A stretch of DNA of 64,000 nucleotides from Enterobacteriaceae bacterium LSJC7. Its GTDB lineage: Bacteria > Pseudomonadota > Gammaproteobacteria > Enterobacterales > Enterobacteriaceae. Numbering within the stretch: the stretch's first letter is position 1; each line of letters begins with the position of its first letter. Location of the stretch: the NCBI GenBank assembly GCA_000302695.1, contig AMFN01000014.1, positions 1 through 64,000 of the forward strand, read 5' to 3'. The position numbers and the translations under genes were made by a program. Below the pieces are notes generated by a model. It was not told the DNA's origin. It saw nothing but the letters and a program-made list of their open reading frames with translations, and did not search any database. Positions 10,093 to 18,640 of this stretch are shown one piece after another.

Positions 10093-10947
10093 TTTCAAGG
10101 TCTGCGAGTTTAGATCCAGATAATCAAGAACCCAGGCAAAATACAGCCCCGCATAGGTTTCAGCGGTTTCAAAAAAAGCAGGTAACAGCGTGATCTTGCT
10201 ACCCTCTTCATCTTCAATTAATCCGCACTCAATGGCATCGTTTAAAACACGCCGCACGTGAGTGCGTGATATTGAAAACATCTGCGCCAGCCTTTTTTGC
10301 GAATAGTCGAGTGTTACCTTATTCGCGCTGCTGTGTTTGCGGGCTTCAATCAATAAATGCAGCATCATCAGGCGTCCGCCATCTTTATTGACGAAAACGC
10401 CCGCAGCTGGCAGTACATTCGGATAGGTGATCCCCTCAAAGATCATCTCAGCAGCGCGGCTGAAAAAGGTACGGCGGATGTTTTTCTTCTCCAGCGTATG
10501 TTCCGAGAGACTGAGTTCAGGGTAGAGAATATTGAGTGGGGTAAAAGCACCTTTTAAATAAAACTTCAGGTCCTGCATACCTTTATCCGTGGCTTCCAGC
10601 TGCACTTTACGGCGATCGCTTTCATCGCGCACGGTAGTGAGACGGCCACCTGTTTTAAGCAAGGTGACAATGGCAATGACGCTATTCGGACTGGCAATTT
10701 TATAACGGCTGCAGATTTCCTTAATCTCGGAGACAGAGTGTATTTTTTGACCGAAAATGACGCAGCATATTGCCAGTACAATATTAAAACGCGATTCCTG
10801 AAGTATGATTTTGTAAAAAAGCGGCTGTAATTTATAACTATCAAGGCTTAATTGATAATGCAGCGCGACGGCATCATAAAATCCGGGCATGGATTTTAAT
10901 TGCTCACATTGTCTGAACAGCAGTTCAGTACGTTTTTTAATATCCAT
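10078..10947 (-). CDS. Probable transcriptional regulator with two winged-helix-like regions
   Basis: A 289-residue protein that I do not recognise as a named family. Residues about 75-125 look like a MarR-type winged helix (SRYKIASPNSVIAIVTLLKT followed by a basic wing with DESDRRKV). Residues about 215-262 look like a Crp-type HTH (QKRLAQMFSISRTHVRRVLN). No cofactor domain or membrane segment is visible. It converges on the secretion operon with only an 18-bp gap, so control of the adhesin/secretion genes is a reasonable inference. Two direct repeats upstream of it (11007-11035) are candidate operators. The flanking DNA is more AT-rich than the core genes, consistent with acquired DNA. Confidence 0.75.
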   Translation of the reverse strand: MDIKKRTELLFRQCEQLKSMPGFYDAVALHYQLSLDSYKLQPLFYKIILQESRFNIVLAICCVIFGQKIHSVSEIKEICSRYKIASPNSVIAIVTLLKTGGRLTTVRDESDRRKVQLEATDKGMQDLKFYLKGAFTPLNILYPELSLSEHTLEKKNIRRTFFSRAAEMIFEGITYPNVLPAAGVFVNKDGGRLMMLHLLIEARKHSSANKVTLDYSQKRLAQMFSISRTHVRRVLNDAIECGLIEDEEGSKITLLPAFFETAETYAGLYFAWVLDYLDLNSQTLKADEA

Positions 10948-11354
10948 ATTTATAATTGTTAAGGCCGTTTTGAGTGTGTAGTCACCATGATGCTGCTAAC
11001 CGGGATATGATACCCAGTGTCTGAGGATGATACCCTGTTTCACTCCTGTGGTGTCGGTAAACTCAGTGTCTGGACGCACGAAAAGATCACTTTAAGCTTT
11101 TTAACGAAAAAGGCCTGGCGGCGAGGGTGGAGCATGACGGTGAAATAGCGGTGGCTGAATCATACCGGATTATTGGTATTTATTACCCGGCTATTTAAGT
11201 ATTTTTCTGACTGGTCTGCGCGATGATGCTTGGTATTTGATTTTTATTATGGTTTATTGTGTTGAATTTAATTAATAATGTATTTTTTTATTCCATTTCT
11301 GCTGGGTTAATGAGACGGGTTTTGACACTATCTGTGGGCAAAATGCATCACCCG
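10948..11354. other. AT-rich intergenic region between the regulator and galP terminator
   Basis: About 400 bp without a convincing gene. It should hold the promoter of the regulator on the minus strand. The only structure I see is a pair of 9-bp direct repeats (annotated separately). The right half is strongly AT-rich and could be a remnant junction between accessory DNA and the galP backbone. Confidence 0.5.
11007..11035. repeat. Pair of 9-bp direct repeats, possible operator
   Basis: ATGATACCC occurs at 11007-11015 and 11027-11035, so the starts are 20 bp apart, about two helical turns, which places both copies on one DNA face. They lie 60-90 bp upstream of the regulator start codon. Binding by that regulator is a guess. 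Confidence 0.4.
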
Positions 11355-11386
11355 AAAAAACCAGGAGCTGCATGAAGCAGCTCCTG
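11355..11386 (-). terminator. Intrinsic terminator of galP
   Basis: A 10-bp perfect stem (CAGGAGCTGC / GCAGCTCCTG, loop ATGAA) is followed on the minus strand by a run of six T residues. It lies 11 bases after the galP stop codon. Confidence 0.88.
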
Positions 11387-11397
11387 CATAAAGCCGT

Positions 11398-12792
11398 TTA
11401 ATGACGGGAGCCAATTTCGCGCAGTGGGCGGCCTTTCATCAGGTTGCGCTCAATATGTTCCAGAGAGACATGCTTTGTCTCCGGCACCAGCGCCAGGGTC
11501 AGGATAATAAAGAACAGGTTCAGGCCTGCATAAACCCAGAAGGTGGGGGCGTTGCCAAGCGTATTGAGCATGGTCAGGAAGGTCGCCCCGACAATCATAT
11601 TGGCAATCCAGTTTGTGGCCGTTGAGCAGGTGATGCCGAAATCGCGCCCTTTAAGCGGCTGGATTTCGGAGCACAGCACCCAAATCAGCGGGCCAGCGCT
11701 CATGGCAAAGCCAACAATAAACATCAGCAGCATTGCGACGGCAAAGTACTGTGCCTCAGGCGAGGAGATGCCAATGTGCATCATGGTGCCAAGGGTGCCC
11801 ATGCCGACGGCCATCACCATAAAGCCCAGCACCAGCGTGGGCTTACGTCCCCATCTGTCCACCAGCCCAATGGCAATGAAGGTAGCCAGCACGTTGGTTA
11901 AACCAACAATAACCGTGCCCCACATTTGCTCGGTGGTATTGCTGTAGCCTGCAATTTCGAAAATCTTCGGTGCGTAGTACATGATGACGTTCATGCCGGT
12001 GAACTGTTGCATCACCTGTAGCAGCACGCCCAGGAACACCGCACGACGGAAGTTGCTGTTTTCACGAAACAGTGACCAGCCGCTTTGCTTAACCTGTAAG
12101 CTTTCACGGATCTCGTCAAGCTCGCGTTTGGCCTCAGCGCTGGTGTCGCGCAGGCGCAGCAGCACGCGTTCGGCATCATGAAAACGACGTTTGGCGGCAA
12201 ACCAGCGTGGGCTGTCTGGCAAAAAGAACACACCGACCAGCAGCAGGATTGCCGGGATAGTGATAACCCCCAGCATCCAGCGCCACGAGCCGCTATAGCT
12301 GAACGCCGTATCGGACAGATAGGCACCGAGGATCCCGATGGTTATCATCAGCTGATACATGGAAATCATGCTGCCGCGAATACGCTCAGGGGCAATTTCA
12401 GACAGATAAAGCGGAGCGGTGTATGACGCAATCCCTACCGCCAGGCCGAGCAGCACGCGCGAGATAATCAGCACTTCGGGATTAGGGGCGAAGGCGGAGG
12501 CCAGCGAACCTATCACGAACAGAATCGCGCCAATCATCAGGCTGTACTTACGCCCGAGACGAAATGAAAGCCAGCCGCTGCCAACGGCACCGACGGCAGC
12601 ACCAAACATCATGGAGCTGACGACCCACTCCTGTTCATGTGCGGTTATCTGAAAATCCTGGGCGATGAAGGGTAGTGCACCCGCAATCACGCCAATATCA
12701 AGGCCGAACAACAATCCCGCCAGGGCGGCGAGAAAGCAGACAAAAAATGTCATGGCCCTGTTTGAACTCCCCTGTTTCTTATTGTCAGGCAT
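11398..12792 (-). CDS. galP: Galactose:proton symporter GalP
   Basis: Inner-membrane sugar/H+ symporter of the major facilitator superfamily that imports galactose and glucose. The 464-residue protein from the ATG at 12792 matches E. coli GalP in length and almost residue for residue at the start ([17 protein letters not shown]). Sugar-porter motifs are present: GRK after TM2, RVLLGLAVG in TM4, PDSPRW after TM6, and PETK near the C-terminus. An upstream in-frame ATG at 12816 exists, but 12792 has the ribosome site (GGAGGG) and family agreement. The upstream region carries a CRP site and two gal operators, fitting cAMP-CRP activation and GalR/GalS repression. Confidence 0.97.
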   Translation of the reverse strand: MPDNKKQGSSNRAMTFFVCFLAALAGLLFGLDIGVIAGALPFIAQDFQITAHEQEWVVSSMMFGAAVGAVGSGWLSFRLGRKYSLMIGAILFVIGSLASAFAPNPEVLIISRVLLGLAVGIASYTAPLYLSEIAPERIRGSMISMYQLMITIGILGAYLSDTAFSYSGSWRWMLGVITIPAILLLVGVFFLPDSPRWFAAKRRFHDAERVLLRLRDTSAEAKRELDEIRESLQVKQSGWSLFRENSNFRRAVFLGVLLQVMQQFTGMNVIMYYAPKIFEIAGYSNTTEQMWGTVIVGLTNVLATFIAIGLVDRWGRKPTLVLGFMVMAVGMGTLGTMMHIGISSPEAQYFAVAMLLMFIVGFAMSAGPLIWVLCSEIQPLKGRDFGITCSTATNWIANMIVGATFLTMLNTLGNAPTFWVYAGLNLFFIILTLALVPETKHVSLEHIERNLMKGRPLREIGSRH

Positions 12793-12857
12793 GCGGCCCT
12801 CCGTTTGGATTATCACGTTTTACGATGTTAAGGGTAGGTGAGTGTCAGGTAAATTTA

Positions 12858-12873
12858 TGTGATGATAATCACA
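12858..12873. promoter_or_regulatory. CRP binding site upstream of galP
   Basis: TGTGATGATAATCACA is a perfect match to the TGTGA-N6-TCACA consensus. It lies 66 bp upstream of the galP start codon and just 4 bp from a gal operator, the arrangement expected for cAMP-CRP activated galactose transport. Confidence 0.9.
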
Positions 12874-12876
12874 ATG

Positions 12877-12892
12877 GTGTAATCGGTTACAT
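12877..12892. promoter_or_regulatory. GalR/GalS operator 1 (proximal) of galP
   Basis: GTGTAATCGGTTACAT matches the gal operator consensus GTGNAANCGNTTNCAC at all but the last defined base. It directly adjoins the CRP site. Confidence 0.85.
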
Positions 12893-13059
12893 TAAGTCGA
12901 TTATTACTTGCTTCAGGATGATCAGATAAAACAGGTAATTATCGCTATTTTCATTCATCAACGTGGCGTGGTTTCAGAGAAAGCTGAGCTTTTATGTAAC
13001 GCTATTGCTGCTGTTCCATTTTCTCTGCGCTGTTGCCATAACGTGCCCTACATCAGCTT

Positions 13060-13075
13060 GTGTAATCGATTACAG
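13060..13075. promoter_or_regulatory. GalR/GalS operator 2 (distal) of galP
   Basis: GTGTAATCGATTACAG matches the gal operator consensus except at the final base. It starts 183 bp from operator 1, so repression by DNA looping is possible. Confidence 0.82.
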
Positions 13076-13286
13076 TTTGCGTGTGGTTAAAGGCGATGAA
13101 CAGCCCTTCAGCTGCAACCGCTACAACCGTTTGTAAAGCAATAACTATAGCCTGCTTACGAAAGGCGGGCGGGCGCGAGCCAGCCTGGCTCTGATTATCA
13201 GAATGCTCCAGGTGGGGGGCTTTGTTAGCGGTGAGAGGGGATTGCACTACAGCGTAAAACGAACATGAGTGTCGTGGTGCAGGCAA

Positions 13287-13316
13287 TAAAAAAGGCCAGC
13301 AGCGGGCTGGCCTTTT
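13287..13316 (-). terminator. Intrinsic terminator of metK
   Basis: A 9-bp stem (AAGGCCAGC / GCTGGCCTT) with a 5-base loop is followed on the minus strand by TTTTTTATT, about 16 bases after the metK stop codon. Confidence 0.9.
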
Positions 13317-13331
13317 GTGAAACTGACGGGC

Positions 13332-14486
13332 TTACTTCAGACCGGCTGCTTCGCGCAGCTGTTCAGCTTTGTCGGTTTTTTCCCACGGGAAGTGTTCACG
13401 ACCAAAGTGACCATAAGCGGCGGTTTCTTTGTAGATAGGATGCAGCAGGTCCAGCATCTGAATCAGGCCATACGGGCGCAGGTCGAAGAACTCACGCACC
13501 AGCAGCGTCAGCTGTTCAGGGGCGATTTTCTCGGTGCCAAAGGTTTCCACCATAATGGAGGTCGGTTCGGCAACGCCAATGGCGTAAGACACCTGGATTT
13601 CACAACGGTCGGCAAGACCAGCTGCGACGATGTTCTTCGCCACATAGCGCGCGGCGTAGGCTGCGGAGCGGTCCACTTTAGACGGGTCTTTACCTGAGAA
13701 TGCGCCGCCACCGTGACGAGCCATGCCGCCGTAGGTATCAACAATGATTTTACGCCCGGTCAGGCCGCAGTCACCCATCGGTCCACCGATAACAAAGCGG
13801 CCGGTTGGGTTGATAAAGAATTTGGTGGCGGTGTTCAGCCACTCGGTTGGCAGGACCGGCTTAATGATTTCTTCCATCACCGCTTCCTGGAGCGATTTCT
13901 GGTCGATATCTTCAGCATGCTGGGTGGACAGCACCACGGCATCAATGCCAACAATATTGCCGCTGTCATACTGGAAGGTGACCTGGCTTTTCGCATCCGG
14001 GCGCAGCCACGGTAATGTGCCGTTTTTACGCACTTCGGCCTGGCGCTGCACCAGGCGGTGCGCGTAGGTCACCGGGGCTGGCATCAGCACGTCGGTTTCG
14101 TTGGTAGCATAGCCAAACATCAGGCCCTGGTCGCCCGCGCCCTGTTCCAGCGGATCGGCACGGTCAACGCCCTGGTTGATGTCCGGGGACTGCTTGCCAA
14201 TAGCGCTCAGTACGGCGCAGGAGTTGGCGTCAAAGCCCATATCGGAATGCACGTAGCCGATTTCACGCACGGTTTTGCGGGTAATTTCTTCAATGTCGAC
14301 CCATGCGCTGGTGGTGATTTCACCGCCGACCAGCACCATCCCTGTTTTTACGTAAGTCTCACAGGCAACGCGTGCTTTTGGATCCTGCTCCAGAATGGCG
14401 TCAAGTACCGCATCGGAGATTTGGTCAGCAATTTTATCGGGATGCCCTTCTGATACAGACTCGGACGTAAAAAGGTGTTTAGCCAT
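13332..14486 (-). CDS. metK: S-adenosylmethionine synthase MetK
   Basis: Cytoplasmic enzyme that makes S-adenosylmethionine from methionine and ATP. At 384 residues it equals E. coli MetK in length and opens with [22 protein letters not shown] almost unchanged. The ATP-binding GHPDKIAD region, the central [16 protein letters not shown] and the phosphate-binding [19 protein letters not shown] are all present. Tandem met boxes upstream indicate repression by MetJ with S-adenosylmethionine. It has its own terminator and points the same way as galP, as in E. coli. Confidence 0.98.
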   Translation of the reverse strand: MAKHLFTSESVSEGHPDKIADQISDAVLDAILEQDPKARVACETYVKTGMVLVGGEITTSAWVDIEEITRKTVREIGYVHSDMGFDANSCAVLSAIGKQSPDINQGVDRADPLEQGAGDQGLMFGYATNETDVLMPAPVTYAHRLVQRQAEVRKNGTLPWLRPDAKSQVTFQYDSGNIVGIDAVVLSTQHAEDIDQKSLQEAVMEEIIKPVLPTEWLNTATKFFINPTGRFVIGGPMGDCGLTGRKIIVDTYGGMARHGGGAFSGKDPSKVDRSAAYAARYVAKNIVAAGLADRCEIQVSYAIGVAEPTSIMVETFGTEKIAPEQLTLLVREFFDLRPYGLIQMLDLLHPIYKETAAYGHFGREHFPWEKTDKAEQLREAAGLK

Positions 14487-15141
14487 GTTCTCTTCACCCT
14501 AAAGGAAATCAGTGAGATGGACTGCGATATCAGTAAACTCTCGCGGCAGGAGGTGCCGGAAACAGAGTTTAGTGCAGGTAAAACCACAAGCAGTCTGAAT
14601 GTTAATCAGTATAGATGGATTAACTTCTGGACGTCTATTCTAGGTTAATCCATGAGCGTATTTCCAGTGATTTTTGACGTAGGACACATTGTGATAAACA
14701 TTTCCCTGGCAACGCGGACCGGCGTTGCGCCAGATCGCGCGTATTTTATTTTGCTTTTTAGCCTGTCTGTCGGTATAAACGGCGCGCGTGGTGAGCGCAT
14801 AAAACCTGCCTGTCGTTGCAGGTGCGGCAAGCCCGTCATTAACAGATAAAGACAGCCGTCTTTCTGGGGCCGTAAGACCGGCGGTCAGAAGGCGTGGAGG
14901 TGATAGGATTGGTAATGAATAGCCGTGTTTTCTGGCCGTCGTCACGCCGCTCTGGCGTGTGTTTGCCGTCCCTCTTCGTTATCTCACCGTTTTGCGTCAG
15001 GCATCCTTCCTGCGCCGCGTCCCAGGATTCCCGGGCAGGTCGCACATTCCCTCTCTGACTCTTCACACTTTTAAAAGGCGCGTCTGAAAGGGGCGTTATC
15101 CGGCCATCGTGGCAGCACCGGGTGAGTGTTTTACACTGAAT
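14487..15141. other. metK-speA divergent intergenic region
   Basis: About 650 bp. The left end holds the metK leader and the met boxes (14613-14636). The right end leads into the small yqgB-like gene before speA. Between about 14650 and 15120 I see short hairpins but no supported gene; the open frames there are short and show no family resemblance. Confidence 0.6.
14613..14636 (-). promoter_or_regulatory. MetJ operator: three tandem 8-bp met boxes
   Basis: Read on the minus strand the three adjacent 8-mers are AGACGTCC, AGAAGTTA and ATCCATCT, compared with the met-box consensus AGACGTCT. The first is one base off and the others are weaker, as usual in met operators. The array lies about 130 bp upstream of the metK start. 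Confidence 0.75.
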
Positions 15142-15288
15142 ATGAACATGGAACCACTTTTGTGGTGCGTTACGCAGCGTCTTATGCTGATAAAACGCGC
15201 ACTGATTGGGTTGTTATCGCAAATATCCCCTGCGATAGTAGTGAACTCTTTTTTCTATTACGGCAACAGCGAGGTTCGCAATGTCTGA
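15142..15288 (+). CDS. yqgB: Small conserved protein YqgB, overlapping the speA start
   Basis: A 48-codon frame from ATG 15142 to TGA 15286-15288 overlaps the speA start codon region by eight bases. Its residues 23-37 ([15 protein letters not shown]) align with E. coli YqgB, which has GLLSQFQAAIVVNCF at the same residue number, so the start agrees as well. YqgB is a small protein of uncertain function encoded just upstream of speA in E. coli. The N-terminal half diverges and the C-terminus is about five residues longer. The overlap suggests translational coupling or a leader role for speA. Identification rests on recall of the E. coli sequence. Confidence 0.72.
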   Translation: MNMEPLLWCVTQRLMLIKRALIGLLSQISPAIVVNSFFYYGNSEVRNV

Positions 15289-17257
15289 CGACATTTTTTC
15301 TGTTTCGGGTTCGTCAGCAGGCGAACAAAGTGCACTCCGTTCAATGCAGGAGGTGGCAATGAACTCTCAGGAAGCCAGCAAGATGCTGCGCACTTATAAC
15401 ATAGCCTGGTGGGGCAACTCGTATTACGACGTTAACGAACTGGGCCATATCACCGTGTGCCCGGACCCGGACCAGCCAGAAGCGCGCGTTGACCTTGCGC
15501 AGCTGGTGAAAGCGCGCGAAGCCCAGGGGCAGCGCCTGCCGGCGCTGTTTTGCTTCCCGCAGATCCTGCAACACCGCCTGCGGTCGATTAACGCCGCCTT
15601 TCGCCGCGCCCGTGAGTCTTACGGCTATAACGGTGACTACTTCCTGGTGTACCCCATTAAGGTCAACCAGCACCGCCGCGTCATTGAATCGCTGATTCAG
15701 TCCGGCGAGCCGCTGGGACTGGAGGCAGGCTCCAAAGCCGAGCTGATGGCGGTACTGGCCCATGCGGGCATGACCCGTTCGGTGATTGTCTGTAACGGCT
15801 ATAAAGACCGTGAATATATTCGCCTGGCGTTGATTGGCGAGAAAATGGGCCACAAAGTCTATCTGGTTATCGAAAAGATGACCGAAATCGACATGGTGCT
15901 CGAAGAAGCGGCGCGCCTGAACGTAGTGCCGCGCCTTGGCGTGCGTGCTCGCCTGGCCTCTCAGGGCTCCGGCAAGTGGCAGTCGTCCGGCGGTGAAAAA
16001 TCAAAGTTTGGCCTGGCAGCAACCCAGGTATTGCAGCTGGTGGAAAAACTGCGTGCCGCAGACCGCCTGGAAAGCCTGCAACTGCTGCATTTCCACCTCG
16101 GTTCGCAGATGGCCAATATTCGCGACATCGCCACTGGCGTGCGCGAGTCGGCGCGTTTCTACGTTGAGTTGCACAAACTGGGGGTAAAAATCCAGTGCTT
16201 CGACGTAGGCGGTGGCCTGGGTGTGGATTATGAAGGTACGCGCTCACAGTCTGACTGCTCGGTTAACTACGGCCTGAACGAATACGCCAACAACATCATC
16301 TGGGCCATTGGCGATGCCTGTGAAGAAAACGGCCTGCCGCACCCAACGGTGATTACCGAGTCCGGGCGTGCCGTGACGGCGCACCACACCGTACTGGTGT
16401 CTAACGTGATTGGCGTTGAGCGTAACGAATACACGGTGTCTGAGGCGCCGGAAGATGACGCGCCGCGCGCGCTGGCGAGCATGTGGGAAACCTGGCAGGA
16501 AATGCACGAGCCGGATAACCGCCGCTCGCTGCGCGAATGGCTGCACGACAGCCAGATGGACCTGCACGATATTCACACCGGCTACTCCGCAGGCACCTAC
16601 AGCCTGCAACAGCGCGCCTGGGCCGAGCAGCTGTATCTGAACATGTGCCACGAAATTCAAAAGCAGCTCGATCCGTCCAACCGTGCCCACCGTCCTATCA
16701 TCGACGAGCTACAGGAGCGCATGGCGGACAAGCTGTACGTTAACTTCTCGCTGTTCCAGTCGATGCCGGATGCCTGGGGGATTGACCAGTTATTCCCGGT
16801 GCTGCCGCTTGAAGGGCTAAACCACGCGCCGAGCCGCCGCGCGGTACTGCTGGATATCACCTGTGACTCCGACGGCGCTATCGATCATTACGTGGACGGC
16901 GACGGCATTGCCACCACCATGCCGCTGCCGGATTACGATCCTGACAACCCGCCGCTGCTGGGCTTCTTTATGGTGGGCGCGTACCAGGAAATCCTCGGCA
17001 ACATGCACAACCTGTTTGGCGACACCGAAGCGGTTAACGTCTTTGTGTTTGCCGACGGTAAAGTGGAAGTGGAGCTTTCCGATGAAGGCGATACGGTTGC
17101 CGACATGCTGCGCTACGTGCAGCTTGACCCGGACACGCTACTGACCCGTTTTCGCGACCAGGTTAAGCAGACCGGCCTTGACGATGAACTTCAGCAGCAG
17201 TTCCTTGAGGAATTTGAGGCAGGGCTGTACGGCTACACCTATCTCGAAGACGAGTAA
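15281..17257 (+). CDS. speA: Biosynthetic arginine decarboxylase SpeA
   Basis: PLP enzyme that converts arginine to agmatine, the first step of the agmatine route to putrescine. The 658 residues equal the E. coli protein, and the start [15 protein letters not shown] resembles E. coli MSDDMSMGLPSSAGE. The PLP lysine lies in [11 protein letters not shown] (about residues 124-134); the glycine-rich phosphate loop is [11 protein letters not shown] (about 307-317). An internal ATG at 15360 with a better ribosome site (GGAGGTGGCA) also exists and could give a shorter form. speB follows after about 210 bp and supplies the next pathway step. Confidence 0.97.
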   Translation: MSDDIFSVSGSSAGEQSALRSMQEVAMNSQEASKMLRTYNIAWWGNSYYDVNELGHITVCPDPDQPEARVDLAQLVKAREAQGQRLPALFCFPQILQHRLRSINAAFRRARESYGYNGDYFLVYPIKVNQHRRVIESLIQSGEPLGLEAGSKAELMAVLAHAGMTRSVIVCNGYKDREYIRLALIGEKMGHKVYLVIEKMTEIDMVLEEAARLNVVPRLGVRARLASQGSGKWQSSGGEKSKFGLAATQVLQLVEKLRAADRLESLQLLHFHLGSQMANIRDIATGVRESARFYVELHKLGVKIQCFDVGGGLGVDYEGTRSQSDCSVNYGLNEYANNIIWAIGDACEENGLPHPTVITESGRAVTAHHTVLVSNVIGVERNEYTVSEAPEDDAPRALASMWETWQEMHEPDNRRSLREWLHDSQMDLHDIHTGYSAGTYSLQQRAWAEQLYLNMCHEIQKQLDPSNRAHRPIIDELQERMADKLYVNFSLFQSMPDAWGIDQLFPVLPLEGLNHAPSRRAVLLDITCDSDGAIDHYVDGDGIATTMPLPDYDPDNPPLLGFFMVGAYQEILGNMHNLFGDTEAVNVFVFADGKVEVELSDEGDTVADMLRYVQLDPDTLLTRFRDQVKQTGLDDELQQQFLEEFEAGLYGYTYLEDE

Positions 17258-17341
17258 CTACCGGGCGCGGATGCTTGAACCCGGTCATTATTAAGGGGAT
17301 AATCCGCGCACAGCCCCCAGAGTGGGGAACACGTAATCCAG

Positions 17342-17382
17342 TCCCTTCCTCGTCGGGTTAACGACGCGGAAGGGATTTTTTT
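17342..17382 (+). terminator. Intrinsic terminator after speA
   Basis: A long stem (TCCCTTCC-TCGTCG / CGACGC-GGAAGGGA, loop GGTTAA) is followed by TTTTTTTAT. A weaker upstream hairpin (arms GCGCGGAT and ATCCGCGC, near 17264 and 17300) lies in the same gap. Confidence 0.88.
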
Positions 17383-17471
17383 ATCTCACTCGTTATTGTC
17401 CTGATTGCTGTGCATACGTCAGGGCGGGCATAGCGAAACCATGCGACTCACACCGATTAAGAGGGCAGACC

Positions 17472-18392
17472 ATGAGCACCTTAGGCCATCAATACGATAA
17501 CTCCCTGGTATCCAACGCCTTTGGTTTTTTACGTTTACCGCTGAATTTCCAGCCGTACGACAGCGACGCTGACTGGGTCATTACCGGTATTCCGTTTGAT
17601 ATGGCGACCTCAGGGCGCGCGGGCAGCCGCCACGGACCGGGTGCCATTCGCCAGATTTCCACCAACCTGGCGTGGGAGCACTGCCGCTTCCCGTGGGATT
17701 TCGACATGCGCGAGCGCCTGAACGTGGTGGACTGCGGCGACCTGGTCTACGCCTTTGGCGACGCGCGCGAAATGAGCCAGAACCTTCAGGCTCACGCCGA
17801 GCGCCTGCTGGCCTCCGGTAAACGCATGCTCTCATTTGGTGGCGATCATTTTGTTACGCTGCCGCTGCTGCGCGCCCACGCTAAGCACTTTGGCAAAATG
17901 GCGCTGGTGCACTTTGATGCCCACACCGACACCTATTCCAACGGTTGCGAGTTCGATCACGGCACCATGTTTTACACCGCACCTAAAGAGGGGCTGATTG
18001 ACCCGAATCACTCGGTGCAGATTGGTATTCGTACTGAGTTCGACAAGGACAACGGCTTTACCGTGCTCGGCGCCCCAGAGGTGAACGATCGCAGCGTTGA
18101 CGATATCCTGGCGCAGGTGAAGCAGATTGTTGGCGATATGCCGGTTTACCTGACATTTGATATCGACTGTCTGGATCCGGCTCACGCACCGGGTACCGGC
18201 ACGCCTGTGATTGGCGGGCTGAGCACCGATCGCGCGCTTAAACTGGTGCGCGGCCTTAAAGATCTCAACATTGTTGGCATGGATCTGGTGGAAGTGGCTC
18301 CGGCTTATGACCAGTCAGACATTACGGCGCTTGCTGCCGCAACGCTGGCCCTGGAAATGCTCTATATTCAGGCTGCGAAAAAAGGTCAGTAA
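17472..18392 (+). CDS. speB: Agmatinase SpeB
   Basis: Manganese ureohydrolase that splits agmatine into putrescine and urea. The 306-residue length is that of E. coli SpeB. The metal-binding motifs of the arginase fold are intact: GGDH (about residues 123-126), DAHTD (about 149-153) and [13 protein letters not shown] (about 230-242). The start has a GAGGGC ribosome site. Together with speA it completes the arginine-agmatine-putrescine route. It has its own promoter region and terminator. Confidence 0.97.
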   Translation: MSTLGHQYDNSLVSNAFGFLRLPLNFQPYDSDADWVITGIPFDMATSGRAGSRHGPGAIRQISTNLAWEHCRFPWDFDMRERLNVVDCGDLVYAFGDAREMSQNLQAHAERLLASGKRMLSFGGDHFVTLPLLRAHAKHFGKMALVHFDAHTDTYSNGCEFDHGTMFYTAPKEGLIDPNHSVQIGIRTEFDKDNGFTVLGAPEVNDRSVDDILAQVKQIVGDMPVYLTFDIDCLDPAHAPGTGTPVIGGLSTDRALKLVRGLKDLNIVGMDLVEVAPAYDQSDITALAAATLALEMLYIQAAKKGQ

Positions 18393-18400
18393 CGACACGC

Positions 18401-18430
18401 TCAGGCGGCCAACGTGCCGCCTGATTTTTA
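18401..18430 (+). terminator. Intrinsic terminator after speB
   Basis: A 9-bp perfect stem (TCAGGCGGC / GCCGCCTGA, 6-base loop) is followed by TTTTTA, eight bases after the speB stop codon. It marks the end of the backbone before accessory block 2. Confidence 0.9.
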
Positions 18431-18581
18431 TTGTTCTATCTTCTTATTATTCCGCTTTTTCTCCCTCTCCTGGCAACGCATTCCTTTCGCTATCGACCTC
18501 CTTTATGGCGATTTTACGAGCAGAAATACTGCCAGAATATCGATCTTTTTTGTTTACGTGAAAAAAGTTGGCTTTAACACG

Positions 18582-18608
18582 GCAAGTTTGATCTCCGCGC
18601 ACCGATAT
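18582..18608 (+). promoter_or_regulatory. Sigma-28 (FliA) type promoter for the chemoreceptor gene
   Basis: GCAAGTTT, an 11-base spacer and ACCGATAT match the flagellar sigma-28 consensus TAAAGTTT-N11-GCCGATAA at 6 of 8 bases in each half with the exact spacing. It lies 33 bp upstream of the start codon, so the receptor is probably expressed with the late flagellar genes. Confidence 0.8.
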
Positions 18609-18640
18609 ACCTTATGTTGGCAACGTAAAGGGGGAGAACA

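Larger units (their letters stand above)
12793..13286. other. galP upstream regulatory region
   Basis: About 490 bp between galP and the metK terminator, with no gene that I can support. It contains a CRP site (12858-12873) and two gal-operator palindromes (12877-12892 and 13060-13075). The remaining sequence near 13080-13286 shows no clear signal. Confidence 0.7.

Noticed and set aside
12793-12816. A longer GalP start at 12816
   Set aside because: The ATG at 12792 has a ribosome site and equals the E. coli start; the extension overlaps leader sequence.
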